Positions 32,360 through 45,284 of a stretch of 64,000 nt of DNA are shown one piece after another (position 1 is the first letter of the stretch; the number at the start of each line of letters is the position of its first letter). The notes below the pieces were generated by a model. It worked only from the letters and a program-made list of their open reading frames with translations. It was not told the DNA's origin and made no database searches. The stretch spans positions 48,234,858-48,298,857 of the forward strand of contig OZ022503.1 of NCBI GenBank assembly GCA_963989385.1, given 5' to 3'. Source of the DNA: Ctena decussata (lineage: Eukaryota; Mollusca; Bivalvia; Lucinida; Lucinidae). The position numbers were made by a program, and so were the translations under genes.

Positions 32360-33595
32360 GATATTTTATAAAAGACCAATTTACTATTAAGTGTTTTTAA
32401 AAATTTAGGAACACATATATTTATAAGATATGATGATTTGACATTAAACGTATTATTACCCTACATTTTGGAATTTTGCGACGGTCCACTTATTGTTGCT
32501 ATGGTAACGCTTCAGTAAGTATACTTTCCCAGGCATGTTTTTCCAGAAACTTATTCTTGGAATGTTGCTTTGTTAGATGAAGCTGCACACATATGCCGGT
32601 ATGGCTGCAAGAATTCTACAAATAACCTTAAAACTGCCTTAAAATAGCCTTTCGCAATATAGCACTACCCCCACCCACTTTGCCAAAGCCTGATGACATT
32701 ACAAGCATTCCAAATACAATTCAAAGTTTTGGTATCGACTCAAGGTGAACAAGACATTTACATATGAGAAGCATTCAGAGTATGTCATTCTTTTTCTAAT
32801 ACATCAATTTGTTAGAAATATGTCTATTTTAGTACAATTTTTACCTCAATTTCTGACAAAATATTCAACAGCCGTTGCCATGGCAACGGGCACATGTAGG
32901 AATGAAATCGACATGGTTTTCGTACTTTGGTGTCACAATAAGTAAATAAGGAAAGTTTGAGCAAAATCGATGAGAATGCGTGGCGCGACTTTTTAAGTGG
33001 TTACAGAGAATGGCTCTTAAATAGTATACTGCAGTTTCACACGAGAATCAATGTTATGTATGGCCTGGCTTAATGTTGCCATTCTTGTCGTGCCGTCATT
33101 TATAACCTTATGATAACTATTTCCTCATTAAAATATTATTCTACTATTAATATGACTTTCGAAATCAGTTGCGATTGGGACTTATTTTACATGACGTGAC
33201 TTAATATCGAAACTAAAAGCATGCAAACTGCCGGGTCAGCTGGAAGCTGGAGGTTAAAAAGGAGAAGTCGCGATACTGTTTTATAATATGTCAATCACTG
33301 CAAATATCTACTGGCAGCATTTACTCGTTTATGCCCAGCGAAATGTTCTTTCCTTATCAAATGAGTGAGTCCACTTGTCGATCTTTTCTGGTACATTTGT
33401 CCTTGTGGATCTGATCAATTGTAAGGGAGATCATCCTTGAAGAATCGCCAAGGAAAGCCGCATGAACACTAGACTCCTAATGGTGGTGGCGGTATGGAAT
33501 AAAGCTCGGGATCGGCACTAAACAGAAATCGATGCCGTAACCTTCAAGGGTAATGTGGCTTAATCCGCTGCACAATTATTATTAATTTTTTACTG
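32360..33595. other. AT-rich stretch, nothing recognised
   Basis: No repeat arms, no tRNA-like head and no persuasive exon found. Confidence 0.5.
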
Positions 33596-33599
33596 TTTT

Positions 33600-33790
33600 T
33601 CACACCCTGGCAGCACAGTTGGTTAAGCGCTGGACTGCTTATCTAATGGTAGTGAGCTCGATTCTCGCTGAAGGAGGAAGTTCCTACTTTCATCCGTTAA
33701 TGGGGTTCCATTGCACAGCATACAACATTTCATTTACATCGTCCCATAGCCTGATATAAATGAAATGCATTTGAAAAGGATGTAAAATTG
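33600..33790 (+). mobile_element. tRNA-headed SINE
   Basis: Plus-strand head GGCAGCACAGTTGGTTAAGC (A-box-like) and GTGAGCTCGATTCTCGC (weak B box), then a non-tRNA body. Confidence 0.55.
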
Positions 33791-33837
33791 AAAGATATCC
33801 GTCCATTTCACGGCCTGCATGGACCACTATTGCAACT

Positions 33838-34064
33838 GAGCCGCGACACAACAGAACCAAAAATGTGGCATGTGCGCCCAGCAAGGACTCAGATCAGCCT
33901 GGGCATCAGCCCAGTATGATAAGAGTCTTTGCTGTCCAAAGGGAGGTAATTTAGACCCGTTAGGAACGTTTTAAGCGCGCAGCAAAGAGTCTAGACAGAC
34001 TGTCGAGGCTGATTAGTCTTCGCGTGCCGCACATGCCAACTTTTGATTTGTCGTGTAGCGGCTT
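33838..34064. mobile_element. Foldback family A, copy 6
   Basis: GAGCCGCGACACAA to TCGTGTAGCGGCT. The arms are more diverged than in most copies. Confidence 0.75.
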
Positions 34065-34884
34065 AGTCATGTACAAGTACCTTATATACATGTAACATCC
34101 TTGCGTCGGAGCGACTCACGTTGCTACACGTACTTCGTTTCCAACATCCTCAATTTGTATGTATACCACTGAACATAACCCTTAAGACGATGCACCTTGA
34201 GGATACGACACTTTATTTATCACTAGACAAAAACTGGGTGACATAAATGTTTGGGAGATAACAGCTACATATCTTGTCATGTTATAACTACTGACAAGGG
34301 AAACCTGTATCATACTCATATGGCAAAAAAAAAACTAATCACTGATTTGCGCGAACAGAATCTGCATATTAAGATACTGGAAGGACAAAAGTGTTTCCCA
34401 ATACATACTAGTAGCAGATACCTCCTTTTATGTGTTAGTTTGTTTTTTCTTTCTTTCTTTTTTCACAATTTGGAATTCAAAAATACGTGACTTGTGGATG
34501 TTTAAAAGATTTTTTTAAGAAAAGAACAATTGAACAAATAAGGTAATTTGCGACGCAGAAATCTAAAAAAATAACCACCATTATTTAAAAAATGCATTTA
34601 AGCCTGAAGGTACTTCAATTTGATGAGAGTAATGGCATTTGTATTATTTTTCCATCTGCTTCAGCTCTTGATAGACCTTTTCCTGGCTAGCCGTTAAATT
34701 AGCCCGCTTAAGCGCATTTTCTTTTTAGTTGCTTCACATACCCTGAGTTTGCCGACAATGTTAGATCCAAAATCAGACGTGAGAGACAGTTTATCCTCAC
34801 TCGCAACACTAACTAGTCTGCAATAATCGGAATACTCCAACTGGGTAGTTTTATATTTTATTTGCCTCTGTCAAGGCCAAAATT

Positions 34885-35105
34885 GAGCTACGACACGAGA
34901 AAACCAACAATGTGGTTTTGCGTCCAGCGCAGACTCAGATCAGCCTGGGCATCTGCCAAGTCTGATCAGAGTCTTCACTGTCCGCATGGAGGTAGCTTAG
35001 ACCCTTAGCTACTCTTTAAACGCTTAGCAAAGAGTCTGATCAGACTTGGTGGATGCCCAGGCTGATCAGAGTCTGCGCTCGGCGCACAACCACATTGTTG
35101 GTTGG
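34885..35105. mobile_element. Foldback family A, copy 7, right end truncated
   Basis: Left end GAGCTACGACACGA. The right arm stops at ACATTGTTGGTTGG, losing the terminal CGTGTCGCGGCTC. Confidence 0.8.
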
Positions 35106-35109
35106 TTGG

Positions 35110-36590
35110 TATTTACTATGTAATGACAGAGTTATATCATTATATAGATATTTCATAAGTGTGGTTCTTTGACATTAAACTGACATTTTAACTGTTGGAC
35201 ATGAGCTCTCAAATGTTTTAGTTAATATAATTATTGCTTGACACGGAGCCTGTGTACAGACGTTCTCGCACAACAAAACCTGTTACAATAATAACCGAAA
35301 ACTAGACATGCGTCCAAAGTACACAGATGCCCTTGCCTTATGGCCTTTGCTCATAAGACTGCTTCATTCACCCCACACCCTAGCTTTACCTTAGAGTAGA
35401 ACTCTGGTCCAAATATTTGTATCTATTTGACTATAATGTCCAACTGACACAAAGCAAATAGATTTGTGCAGCTCAGCTATAGTAGGTTTTGCTACCTACC
35501 TACAGAGTATGTAGAAAGGCTATATTAAAGATAGTGACCTTTTTAGAGATATAGCGTGGATCTCAAGCATTTTGCTGAAGAAAAAAGTGAAAAAGGGCGA
35601 TAACTCCCATGATTTAATTGGTGCATTTATCCCAAATCGATTTCACCCCAAATCCAAGCTGACCTATATTATATAGATGCCTGCTATTGTCACTTATAAA
35701 ATATACATGAGATTAGTAAAGAGCTAGTCTGTGCATTTACATAACCAGACGCTACCGGTTCCCGCCCTTGTTTAGGATCATAGTTTGTGGCTTATTCCGA
35801 GGACTTTGGGATCCAACAGGGAGAAGCTCTATTTCCATTTCTGTAAATAATGACATTTAGTAGGTCTTTAACTTAAAAAATGGAGCACAAAATGTAGTAG
35901 CTAGCGCTCAAATGAAGTTTGCATCAGAAGGTAGACTACTAAGTCAGTTGTTCCCTTTGGCAATACAGAGCCGACTTGTATGCTACCCACTTTGTGCACA
36001 TTGAGGGTCGTGCCCTGCACCAGACGGAGAGAGAATACCTCATGGTGACACAGAGTAGTTGCTAGTACTGACTTTCACACCACCTTTACCCAGTACTAAA
36101 TCGGTTCGACGGCATCTCCATACCCTTTGCAGACTTCTCGTGTTAAATTTGTTATAGTTATTTTAGTTTGGAAGTGAACACATAAAAATCTCCGACGAAG
36201 AGAAATGTGCAATATCAAAATAGAATGATTTATTGTATCTACAAAAATAGCAACTGTGACTTTGACCTTGTCCTTACCACCCTGAAACACGAATTCGTTC
36301 AAGGCATTGTCATGCCCAATATTTGTATGTGGTTCTGAAATATGAACTCGTTCAAGACATTGTCGTATCCAATAATTGTATGAAGTTATATCAAATCAAT
36401 TAATTGCTTTTTTATTCTTAATTGATAGAAAATAAGACTATAACAATGTAATTGTGACTTAATTTTATCCGATACTTGAAAGCGTATCCTAAAAATAATT
36501 AAGGGTGCATTTGAAGGGAGATAACCATAATACAATTTTCCCATTATTGAGATGCAGATTAATAAATAACACGTTTCGAATTTATGATTT
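35110..36590. other. AT-rich stretch, nothing recognised
   Basis: No inverted ends, no long frame and no tRNA-like block. Confidence 0.5.
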
Positions 36591-36674
36591 TTACTATTAT
36601 AAAATTACATTATTTGTAGCAGGCAGTAATTTGAGCACAGAAACACATAAAATACATGCTAAATATCTCTTACG

Positions 36675-37118
36675 TATGAAATAGCTAAATCCTACGTAGG
36701 AGATAGTAATTCCTACGTAGGACTTACTAAGTCCTACGTAGGAGATAGTAAGTCCTACGTATGGCTTATTATCTCCTATATAGGAGTTAGTAAGTCCTGC
36801 GTTGGACTTATTATTTCCTACGTAGGTGTTAGTAAGTCCTACGTATTGACTCAGTTCTACATAGGAGTTAGTAAGTCCTACGTAGGACGTATTATCTCCT
36901 ACATAGGAGTTAGTAAGTCCTACGTAGGACTTTTTATCTCCTACATAGGAGTTAGTAAGTACTACGTAGGACATATTATCTCCTACATACGAGTTAGTAA
37001 GTCCTACGTGGGACTTATTATCTCCTACGTAGGAGTTAATAAGTCCCATGTAGGAGTTAGTAAGTCCTACGTAGGAGTTAATAAGTCCTACGTAGGAATT
37101 CCTATCTCCTACGTACAT
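36675..37118. repeat. 21-bp palindromic minisatellite
   Basis: About 20 units of 21 bp, alternating TCCTACGTAGGAGTTAGTAA(G)-type and TCCTACGTAGGACTTATTAT(C)-type, each holding the 12-bp palindrome TCCTACGTAGGA. The 21-bp period keeps frames open on both strands (SYVG-rich). No promoter or flanking exon supports a gene. Confidence 0.9.
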
Positions 37119-37410
37119 GTATGAGATAAATATAATTTTTACCTGTCACTAGGACGCTTCCATAGTGCCCATTGGGGAACTTTAAAGTTTAAGAATATTT
37201 TGTGACTTTTGCCATTTTTCTTATACATTTTCTTAAGATTTAATGTAAACAGATCACAGATTTTATTTAGGTTGGGCACTAAAACACTCTGTGTATAAGA
37301 ATAAATGTGCATTCCTTTAGCGTCAAAACGCCATGCATAAAAACCATCACTGCGTTTGCCTCTTGTGCAACGATCATACTTTGTTCCTGCGAAATGATGA
37401 CATAGAGCAG

Positions 37411-37600
37411 AGTCGGGTAACTTCGGACAGCGTTTAAATTCGGACAGTGGCATTGTTTCCTTTATATGTCAGTTGTTTGGAATTAAAACAAAAGTAAATG
37501 GACAAACTGTGAGAATCCTGATGAGCCGTCTCATCTGGATTTTCACTGTTTGCAAAGGTATGTCCGAATTGACATAATGTCCGAATTTACCCAACTTGAC
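37411..37600. mobile_element. Foldback with TCGGACA arms
   Basis: GGGTAACTTCGGACA at the left pairs with TGTCCGAATTTACCC at the right, and an inner TTCGGACA/TGTCCGAATT pair is also present. About 190 bp; MITE-like. Confidence 0.6.
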
Positions 37601-37780
37601 CCTACAATGGACTGTGCCTCAGCTGAGTCCTTATCAGTGTTGGCTGATCATTGTAATTATCAATTTTAGTTGGAATATTTGTTGATTAAAATGCGGCATC
37701 TAAATAATTGGTTGATGTACATTTTAAATCCTGATGATGCTACATGTACGCAGAAACGAAGGATGGCCAGGATCTCATTT

Positions 37781-38003
37781 GAGCCGTGACACGAGAGAAC
37801 CAACAAAGTGGTTGTTCGCCCAGCGCAGACTCAGATCGGCCTACGCAGCGACCTAGTCTGAACAGAGTCTTTGCTATTTGCTGAAAGGTAGATTAGGGTC
37901 TTAGCTACCTCCATGCGGACAGAGAAGACTCTGATCAGACTGGGCGGACCTGAGTCTTCGCCGGTCGCACAACCACTTAATTGGTTTTGTCGTGTCACGG
38001 CTC
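37781..38003. mobile_element. Foldback family A, copy 8
   Basis: GAGCCGTGACACGA to TCGTGTCACGGCTC; the compensating change keeps the stem paired at both ends. Confidence 0.85.
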
Positions 38004-38230
38004 AAACTTTTGTTCTATCCCGTCATCGTCACGGCAGTGTTTGACTAGATGGCAGCGTGCCGCACGCTATCTTGACGCAGCATCATTTCCATGATTACAT
38101 GTTTGAATACTAAGAGTAATGTAAACACTCAAATTTGTAGTTTATCACAATTTTTATAATTTTTTTTATTAAGGCATTATACCGAAACGTCATAAATAAA
38201 GAGTGACTGTCCAGAGTATATAATATTTAA

Positions 38231-38773
38231 GGTAGGTTCCTGGACAATGGATATCAATTTTGTTCACACAATAATTTTGTCTTATTCTGCATAGTATTAA
38301 ATACTCTTATTTTTCTGAAACTGTTGCTACTGAGAAAACCGTCAGATTTTGTTGAAAACTGTCGTTTTTATCTGGTTTATTTTCTTTACTTAAACAATGT
38401 GTTGGAATTCCAGTTCTAAAAATAACTTTGTCATATGTCTATAAGTTCGTGATTTCAGGCGTCATTCTCCAAAGGTCATTATTTTTCTTTGTTGTGAGTT
38501 CTCCTAGAGGTCCCGGCATGGCAGATCAGTTAACACTATCCCAAAAAGGAATGCAGCATAACGTCAGCCGCGTTATCTATTTCTGGCGCGAACTAAAAAT
38601 AGTGACTGGTGTGCGAAGCAGAGTTAGGGAATCCCTCGCAAAACGGCGTATCTAATACTTTTGGCCTTACACTTTTTAGTGAAAATTATTGATTATCTTG
38701 TCATAAGTGCTTTCCGACAATTTAGAACAAAATCATCAAAATTATGACATATTCTAAACTCCAGGAACCAACC
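38231..38773. mobile_element. MITE with GGTTGGTTCCTGGA ends
   Basis: Left GGTAGGTTCCTGGA, right TCCAGGAACCAACC, with TTTAA on both outer sides (38226-38230, 38774-38778). TTAA-type duplications occur in piggyBac- and Kolobok-like elements; the class here is uncertain. The 75-codon frame inside shows no known domain. Confidence 0.65.
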
Positions 38774-39087
38774 TTTAACTGTCTCATGTAGATCTACATG
38801 AACAAGAAAATTGACCAAGAATCAGTGATAAATGATTGGTGTTTGCACGGAACAAGATTTGATGGAATAATGATGAAACATTAAATGTTTCAAATGCATC
38901 ATCGTTTCTGTTGAACATTAAATTTTTCATTTTTGCTGCATACAAAATTAAATTAATAAACGTAATAATAGGGACTTTATGATAAGCACAGACCGGTGTA
39001 TCGCAGGTACATTTTACCAAAATACTTTTATCATTTCATCACGTTTCCCCGCGCTTTGTATGATTTTACATAGATATCACTTTAAAG

Positions 39088-39365
39088 AGAGGCGCCGTGG
39101 TCGAGTGGTTAGAGTGACTCGGTTATGGTGCAGAAAGTTGCCGGAAGGTCGTGAGTTCGCGGCTCACCGTCGCCATCCGACGACTGGAAAACTCTCTCTG
39201 TCAGCCCAGCAGTAAATGGGTACCTTTCTCGAATCAGGGAAGGATCTGGCAGCGAAAGGAGAGAGATGGGCTCCACCTTTCATCAGCTGTGCCCAAGATA
39301 CAGTGGGTCTCTAACCCCCACTGCACCTACAGCTATAGGCTATGGGAAGCCATTACCTTTTTTAA
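39088..39365 (+). mobile_element. tRNA-headed SINE
   Basis: Head GGCGCCGTGGTCGAGTGG (A box) and GGTCGTGAGTTCG (B box), then a body with GGGAAGGATCTGGC and AAGATACAGTGGGTCTCT. The same body occurs at 26520-26680 and 48445-48660. Confidence 0.75.
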
Positions 39366-39462
39366 CTTCAAAGATTATGCACGCACCTACCCTGTAACAA
39401 CCCATGACGTCTGCACAAAATAGCCTTTTAGGATATGCAAACAGCGTTAACACAGAATAGCT

Positions 39463-39575
39463 GCGAAATAATGGCGTCGTGATGACATTGTACTGTCCTC
39501 AATGCGATAAACTGACGTCGCAGTAACGTCAGTACCGTAACGGCGTCATTTTGATATCCTGTGCCTGCTTGTTAT
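39463..39575. mobile_element. Decayed family B palindrome
   Basis: Diverged GACGTC repeats ending CCTGTGCCTGCTTG. Confidence 0.5.
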
Positions 39576-39848
39576 ATTGATTCGATTTATTAATACAAAA
39601 AAGGATACGTGGATGCTCCGATTAGAATATTAACTGGTCGCAAATGCTCAAGGCCCCTTTCTTTGAGCTTATGCGTGAAGTCAAAACACTTGCCTGTTTA
39701 GGAATATTCCTATTATTAGTTGATTATTCCAGACACAGCTATAATCACTAGCGCCAGGATTCTTCTTCGAGACTTGTTTTCACATTGTTTTATATGCACA
39801 CATGTTATGGCGTAAAATACTTTGTAAATTGACCGACTTATTAAAACT

Positions 39849-40086
39849 GAGCCGCGACACGACAAAACCAACAAAGTGGCATGTGCACCCAGCGAAGACT
39901 CAGATCAGCCTGGGCATCCACCCAGACTGATTACAGTCTATGTTGTCCGCAAAGAGCTAGCTAAGACCCTTAGCTACCTTTTAAGCGCTCAGCAAAGACT
40001 CTGATCAGACTGGGCGACTGCCCAGGCTGATCTGAGTCTGCGCTGGGCGCACGTGCCACATTGTTGGTTTTCTCTTGTCGCGGCTC
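39849..40086. mobile_element. Foldback family A, copy 9
   Basis: Complete termini; 238 bp. Confidence 0.9.
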
Positions 40087-40089
40087 ATA

Positions 40090-41580
40090 TTTTTTTTTTT
40101 TACCATTTGTAGTCCTGATATTTGTCGTACTACGCTAGTATAGAAAGCAAATTTTTCATATATGACAGTTTAATGTCAAAAGCAACACTTATGAAATATT
40201 TATAAAATAATACTACCAACTTCTCTCAAGATATTGGGTCACAGTAACCGATTCGAGTAATTTCCTGAAGGTGAATGGGTACACTTTGGCGGGAAGCAAC
40301 TCACATTTTTATTTTTGGCTCCCTTATCAAAAGGTGTCAACTCATAAAGGAAAGAATTATCTCCCCGGAGGAGCCATTTCTTTCTCCCAGGAGAAGTGTT
40401 AGATTGCACTTAGATTGGGCTGGTGGGGCGAGACGGAGGCAATCTTATTTGATGCATCTCACGTCCGTTTTAATATTGTCGGATGTGTATTTCCAAAAAC
40501 ATATTTCAGTCAAAATATACACATACATGTACTCATTTCATGGCGTTTTTGTACACCGTCATCATTTGAAGAACGCCATATTCAACATAAATTTGTGCAG
40601 TAAAACGCGACATTAAGCGTAAAGATGTGCTGTGTTTACTTTCAGTATCCGTTTAATTAAAAGTATACTAAATGCAATCTACGTAAGAAAGACGCCTGTT
40701 CCCGCAATAACTTACCTTGCTGAATGTGTGCAATTGCCTTTTTTCTTCTTTTTTTTAACTTTATTCATGCAAACTGCTTGTGAAGACTATTAAAAGATAA
40801 AAAGCAAAATTAAATATTTGAATCATACACTCACCTAAACACAAAAAATAGGAAAATCCATTTGGGTTTTTGATCATTTTAGACACCAAAGTCAAAATGC
40901 GCGACAAATTGTACCCTCTGTGGACCTTCGAATATTCCGCGATTCATTTGACCAATGAAAAAATTGTTACATGTTTATATTTTGCAGGTTTAGTCGTTGT
41001 TAAAGCAACACGAGGGACCGTTACGTCAGAAGCGATTTAGACCAGTTTTCACAAATTTAATGGTTGCCTGATGAGCAATCACCTTAATGCTTTGCTCGAC
41101 AAAGGCTTTTTTTATTTAACAATGAAGATTTTCTTTGTCTAGTTTGTACAAGTAATGGCTTCTAACGAATCGAAGAATGAAAATAATTCCTAATCCATAA
41201 GCGTCTAATTATCCTACACGAACATAGTTTTTGTGTTTTTCTAAGACTTTTGAGCGTTTCACATTGTAAACATTTTTATAACGTTATTGATTGTCTTTTT
41301 TTCTTATCTATTATATGATTATTTCGTTACTCTGTTGCTTTATTTATCGCGTTTATTTTAGACATAAAAGGATCTCTGATAGTTGTAATGTTAATTTACC
41401 TATAAAATTAGTCAAAATTATATTTTTTATATACCCAAGAATTTCTCTTGAAATTTGTTGCTCTCAACTTCCCCTAACTGGCTATGAATTTAATTTCTAA
41501 TTTTGTTGCACATGTACTTCAATTTTTGGTGAAAAAGGCCAAATTTTATAGTTAAACGTAATGGAACAGGAAAAGTTTTT
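40090..41580. other. AT-rich stretch, nothing recognised
   Basis: Poly-T run at the start. No gene or repeat arms identified. Confidence 0.5.
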
Positions 41581-41590
41581 TAAAGGTACT

Positions 41591-41690
41591 TCCCCCCCCC
41601 CCCCCCCCCGTGCCTCAGCTAGCCACTTTGCATGTATGTGTGTACTATCATAAGACACATTATATATGAGTGGCTTGCTGAGGCACGGGG
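41591..41690. repeat. C-run and foldback with GTGCCTCAGC arms
   Basis: CCCCGTGCCTCAGCTAGCCACT pairs with AGTGGCTTGCTGAGGCACGG around about 50 bp. The C-run is part of the left arm. Confidence 0.65.
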
Positions 41691-41699
41691 GGCAAAGGT

Positions 41700-43320
41700 A
41701 GTCTACAGCTGAAAAACTGAAAAAGTGGATGGGGTACTTACACCCTTTTTATCTAAAAATAGGCTAAAGTACTTATTATTGAAAACATATTGCATAATAT
41801 CAGCAACAGTAGTGTCTACGTCAATTTTAGCATAGTTACCGATCAAAATTTCGACATATTAGAAAAACCAAAAAATGACTTATTTTCAGAGACTGAAAAT
41901 TTCATGTACCCCTCTTGATAAAACTGGTTTAAGTTACTCTAGAGGCATGATAATTTTTCAAAATCACTATTAAAACGTCTTTATAGTACATAAGTCTACA
42001 TATTAATGCCAAATATTTCAACTTTTGCTGCCTGAGGAAGGTGCAATCATTTGTCGAAAAATAGGCAAATATGCATTGATACTGTCAGAGGTCCTTTACG
42101 GCATGACGGTAGATCCGGTTTTCGAACGGCTTTGTTCATGAGGAAAGCAAACTGGAAGTCACAAAAGACTTAAGGCGGAAAAACATCGATGTGCACATAT
42201 TCGTATTAAACTTGAACAGGTGTAATGTCCGACGATGTGTTCCGAAAAATGCCGACAGAATAACAAACCATGTAGACCCTGGTCAGACCTCGTTTTCTAA
42301 GAAGTCAGACCTCAGTTTACACTATTTATTTGCTCGCAAAATTTTGTCCCAATATATAGAATCAGTTTACAATATTATTCACACTCAGATAATTACCTCC
42401 ATGAGAAACGCAAACCTTCTCTGTGCAGAATGGTGTGAAACAAGATGTTATTATACTTAAGTTCAAAGCAGCCGCATATCCTCATGACCAATCTTAGCAT
42501 GTATACATATGAACTATACATGCAAACACCAGCTTGTACGCATGAACAGTCTACCATAGGCATTTTTTTGCTCATGCACATATAGGCTTTCGTAGATATC
42601 GTAAAACCAGAAAGGTGTGAATAGGCATGCGGCCAGACTCAGCGTACGTAATTCATGTTTGCCCCTCGACAGGTTTTGACACGATGTAGCTCATACATGA
42701 CCGGCTTAACGTCACCGCCGTAAACAACAAAATCGCACTAACGTCAGCGGAGGTTAATCCTACTCGTCACATTGACAGTCAAAGAGTTATGTTATTATCT
42801 CTTTACTGCGTAAGAGAATTCTTCAAAAGCGGCCGCCGAAACTTATGCATAATCAAGTATAGCCTGGTTTCCAGGCTAAATGGTTATATGTAATGAAATG
42901 GTACAAGGGTTAACGTCTTTTAATTCTGATGGCCAACATTGTGTTCTGGGGTAACCCTGCAATTACCATGATTACTTGTTTAAAAAAATCCTTGTAGAGT
43001 TAGCTTTCTTACAGATATGCATTTGGATACAGCCTAAATCAAGTACTATAATAGCACGCATAAGCATTACACGAAGCACCCGTGTAAACGCTATACTATT
43101 ACCAGTAAATTTACGGTTATCCTAGACATGATTACAATGTCATTTTATTTAATATTTATTTCATTCTTTTTCCTTCACAAAATCAACACCATGCATAAGT
43201 GTCTCGTGCATGGCTATTTAACCCATTTATTACGAGTGCACTATTCTATCTTTAATGGACGAGTTCATTTGTCATTTTAAGGGTGTCCGGTTAATTTTAT
43301 TTTTATCATTTCTTATTTAA
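41700..43320. other. Non-coding stretch
   Basis: Around 42240-42360 there is a repeat-like phrase (GTAGACCCTGGTCAGACC) also seen in diverged form near 43590. Otherwise nothing recognised. Confidence 0.4.
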
Positions 43321-43324
43321 TTTT

Positions 43325-43549
43325 AAGGGCGTAGCTACGTATACGGCAAATACGCAAGTGCGTATTGAAATTTTGTCAAAATTGACAAAATTTCAAAACG
43401 CACCTGCATATTTGCATGCTGATATTTTATAAATTAGACAAGATTTCAATACCAATTACCAAAGTGGCTGAAATACTAGCTTTCCTTTCAAGAAGTAGAG
43501 CATAAAACATGGTTGTGCGTATCATGAAATTGCCCCTAGTTACGCCCCT
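43325..43549 (-). mobile_element. hAT-like MITE, CAGGGGCGTAGCTA family, copy 1
   Basis: Right end AGTTACGCCCCTG, left end GGGCGTAGCTACG (short by about 3 bases). Flanked by AATTTTAA on both sides, an 8-bp duplication typical of hAT elements. An inner palindrome TTTTGTCAAAATTGACAAAA is conserved in all three copies. Confidence 0.75.
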
Positions 43550-44415
43550 GAATTTTAAGGGGAAAAACAATTTGGTTTATGCAAAAAGGGTAGACCCTAT
43601 TCAGACGCCGGATATTGCGGCGTCTGATCTGGGTCTGCACTGTTTGTATATGTCCCTTTCATTAGACGTTAGGCATCAACGGGTTAATATAATGTATTGC
43701 GAATACATATGCTTTGGGTGTGCTATGTAACGTGAGCGCTTAAAGTCTCCATAGTCCTATCAGCGGTAAAAACGCCTAAACTCAAATCATTGTAAAAAGC
43801 TGTTGAACCTTCACATTTGGTAATAAAATGAGGGTTGGTGTGCATATACTGAGTCATATAACTGGCAAAAAGTAGAGAAAACAAGTTTTTGAAACACAAA
43901 ATATAATTTCCTGTTTTGGTTTCTCGTCTAGCAATGCTATATAAACATAGGCGGGATAGTGATTGGGACTCCACGCCTGTACATTGTATTTTTTACCATT
44001 TTATGAAATCGAAAGTAAGTCGTTTTAGTTGCCAACTAAAATGACCCAAATAAGATTTCAAACCCTGTTTATGTGAAACTCAAGGCTGTCTTATTTTTTA
44101 AAGCTGGCTAATCACGGTCATTTACAATTACGAAACTACAGTGAGAATCTTGCAGCGATACGTCATGATAAAATTTTTCATGCTGATAGGCTCTTTAAAA
44201 ATCAACAAACGTGGTGAAACAGTATAAATATTATATGTCAGAATACATTTTTTCTAGAAAGAAGGTACCCAAATACATTGCTAAAGACAAACAATCTGCA
44301 CTGATTTGAGGAACAAACTGAATAAGTGTGAAACGGTCGAAATTGTCACTGATTTTGAACTTTAATAAACCTAAGTGAAAGTAAAATGCTGAGAAACAGA
44401 GTGGAAGCGTGATCA

Positions 44416-44638
44416 GGGGCCGTATTCATAAAACGACTTAAGTGGTTGCTATGCTGTTGGTAAGGCTAAATTTCTTTGAAGGATATTCCCTACAACTATG
44501 AAATTTGCTCTGGAGGAACAGTCTTACAAAGACTGTTCCTCCAGACCAAATTTCATAGTTATAAGGAATCTCCTTTATAGATATTTAGCCTTAGCAACCG
44601 CATAGCAACGACTTAAGTGGCTTTATGAATACGGCCCC
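44416..44638. mobile_element. Foldback with GGGGCCGTATTCATAAA ends
   Basis: About 223 bp. The arms pair along nearly the whole length (ACGACTTAAGTGG, AAATTTCATAG) around a GACTGTTCCTCCAG hairpin centre. No coding content. Confidence 0.85.
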
Positions 44639-44696
44639 AGGTTCTTACGAGTAGTAAGCATCACCTGCCTGTTATAACGCATCCACCCTGTTGTTG

Positions 44697-44965
44697 GTTG
44701 GTTGATTTGATGCTTAACGTCCACGGTAAACAACTAAGGTCATGTCGGGACGGTCAGTTAACCTAACCACACTATTCCTGGGCAGGCTTAGACCTCCTAA
44801 GCGGTTAACCAGTACTAAGTGCACATACTTTCGCCAGTAACTGACAACTGCCCTTCTTGAATCAGCGGAAGGAGAAACGAAAGTATGTGGCCAGACCGGG
44901 ATTCGAACCCAGGACCTCTGACTTACGGGTCAGGTACCCTACCGATTGCGCTACCCGGCCCGGCA
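44697..44965 (-). mobile_element. tRNA-headed SINE, long-core type, copy 2
   Basis: Minus-strand head CCGGGTAGCGCAATCGGTAG and B box GGGTTCGAATCCCGG. The core is shared almost base for base with 26880-27165. Probably the youngest SINE in the window. Confidence 0.85.
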
Positions 44966-45045
44966 TATCCACCCTGTCTAAGTACTGTATATGTATCTGG
45001 TTAACTAGTTAGTGAAAATGAAACTCCGGTAACTGAAAGCCATAT

Positions 45046-45280
45046 GAGCCGCGACACGAGAAAACCAACAATGTGGTTGTGCGACCTGCGCAGACTCAGA
45101 TCAGCCTTGGCATCCGCCCAGTCAGATCAGACTCTTTGCTTAACGCTTGAAGGGTGGCTAAGGGTCTAAGCTCCCTCCATGCGGACAGCGAAGACTCTGA
45201 TCAGACTGGGCGGATGCCCAGGCTGATCTGAGTCTGCGCTGGGCGCACAACCACATTGTTGGTTTTGTCGTGTCGCGGCT
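45046..45280. mobile_element. Foldback family A, copy 10
   Basis: Complete 235-bp palindrome, very close to copy 3 at 18171. Confidence 0.9.
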
Positions 45281-45284
45281 TATA

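Noticed and set aside
36675..37118. CRISPR-like array
   Set aside because: Units are contiguous 21-bp repeats without unique spacers, in a eukaryotic context.
36597..37124. Overlapping open frames on both strands (173 and 92 codons, SYVG-rich)
   Set aside because: Products of a 21-bp minisatellite; no splice signals, promoter or unique sequence supports a gene.
37139..37453. 104-codon minus frame
   Set aside because: AT-rich, no recognisable domain, and it overlaps the TCGGACA foldback at its 5' end.
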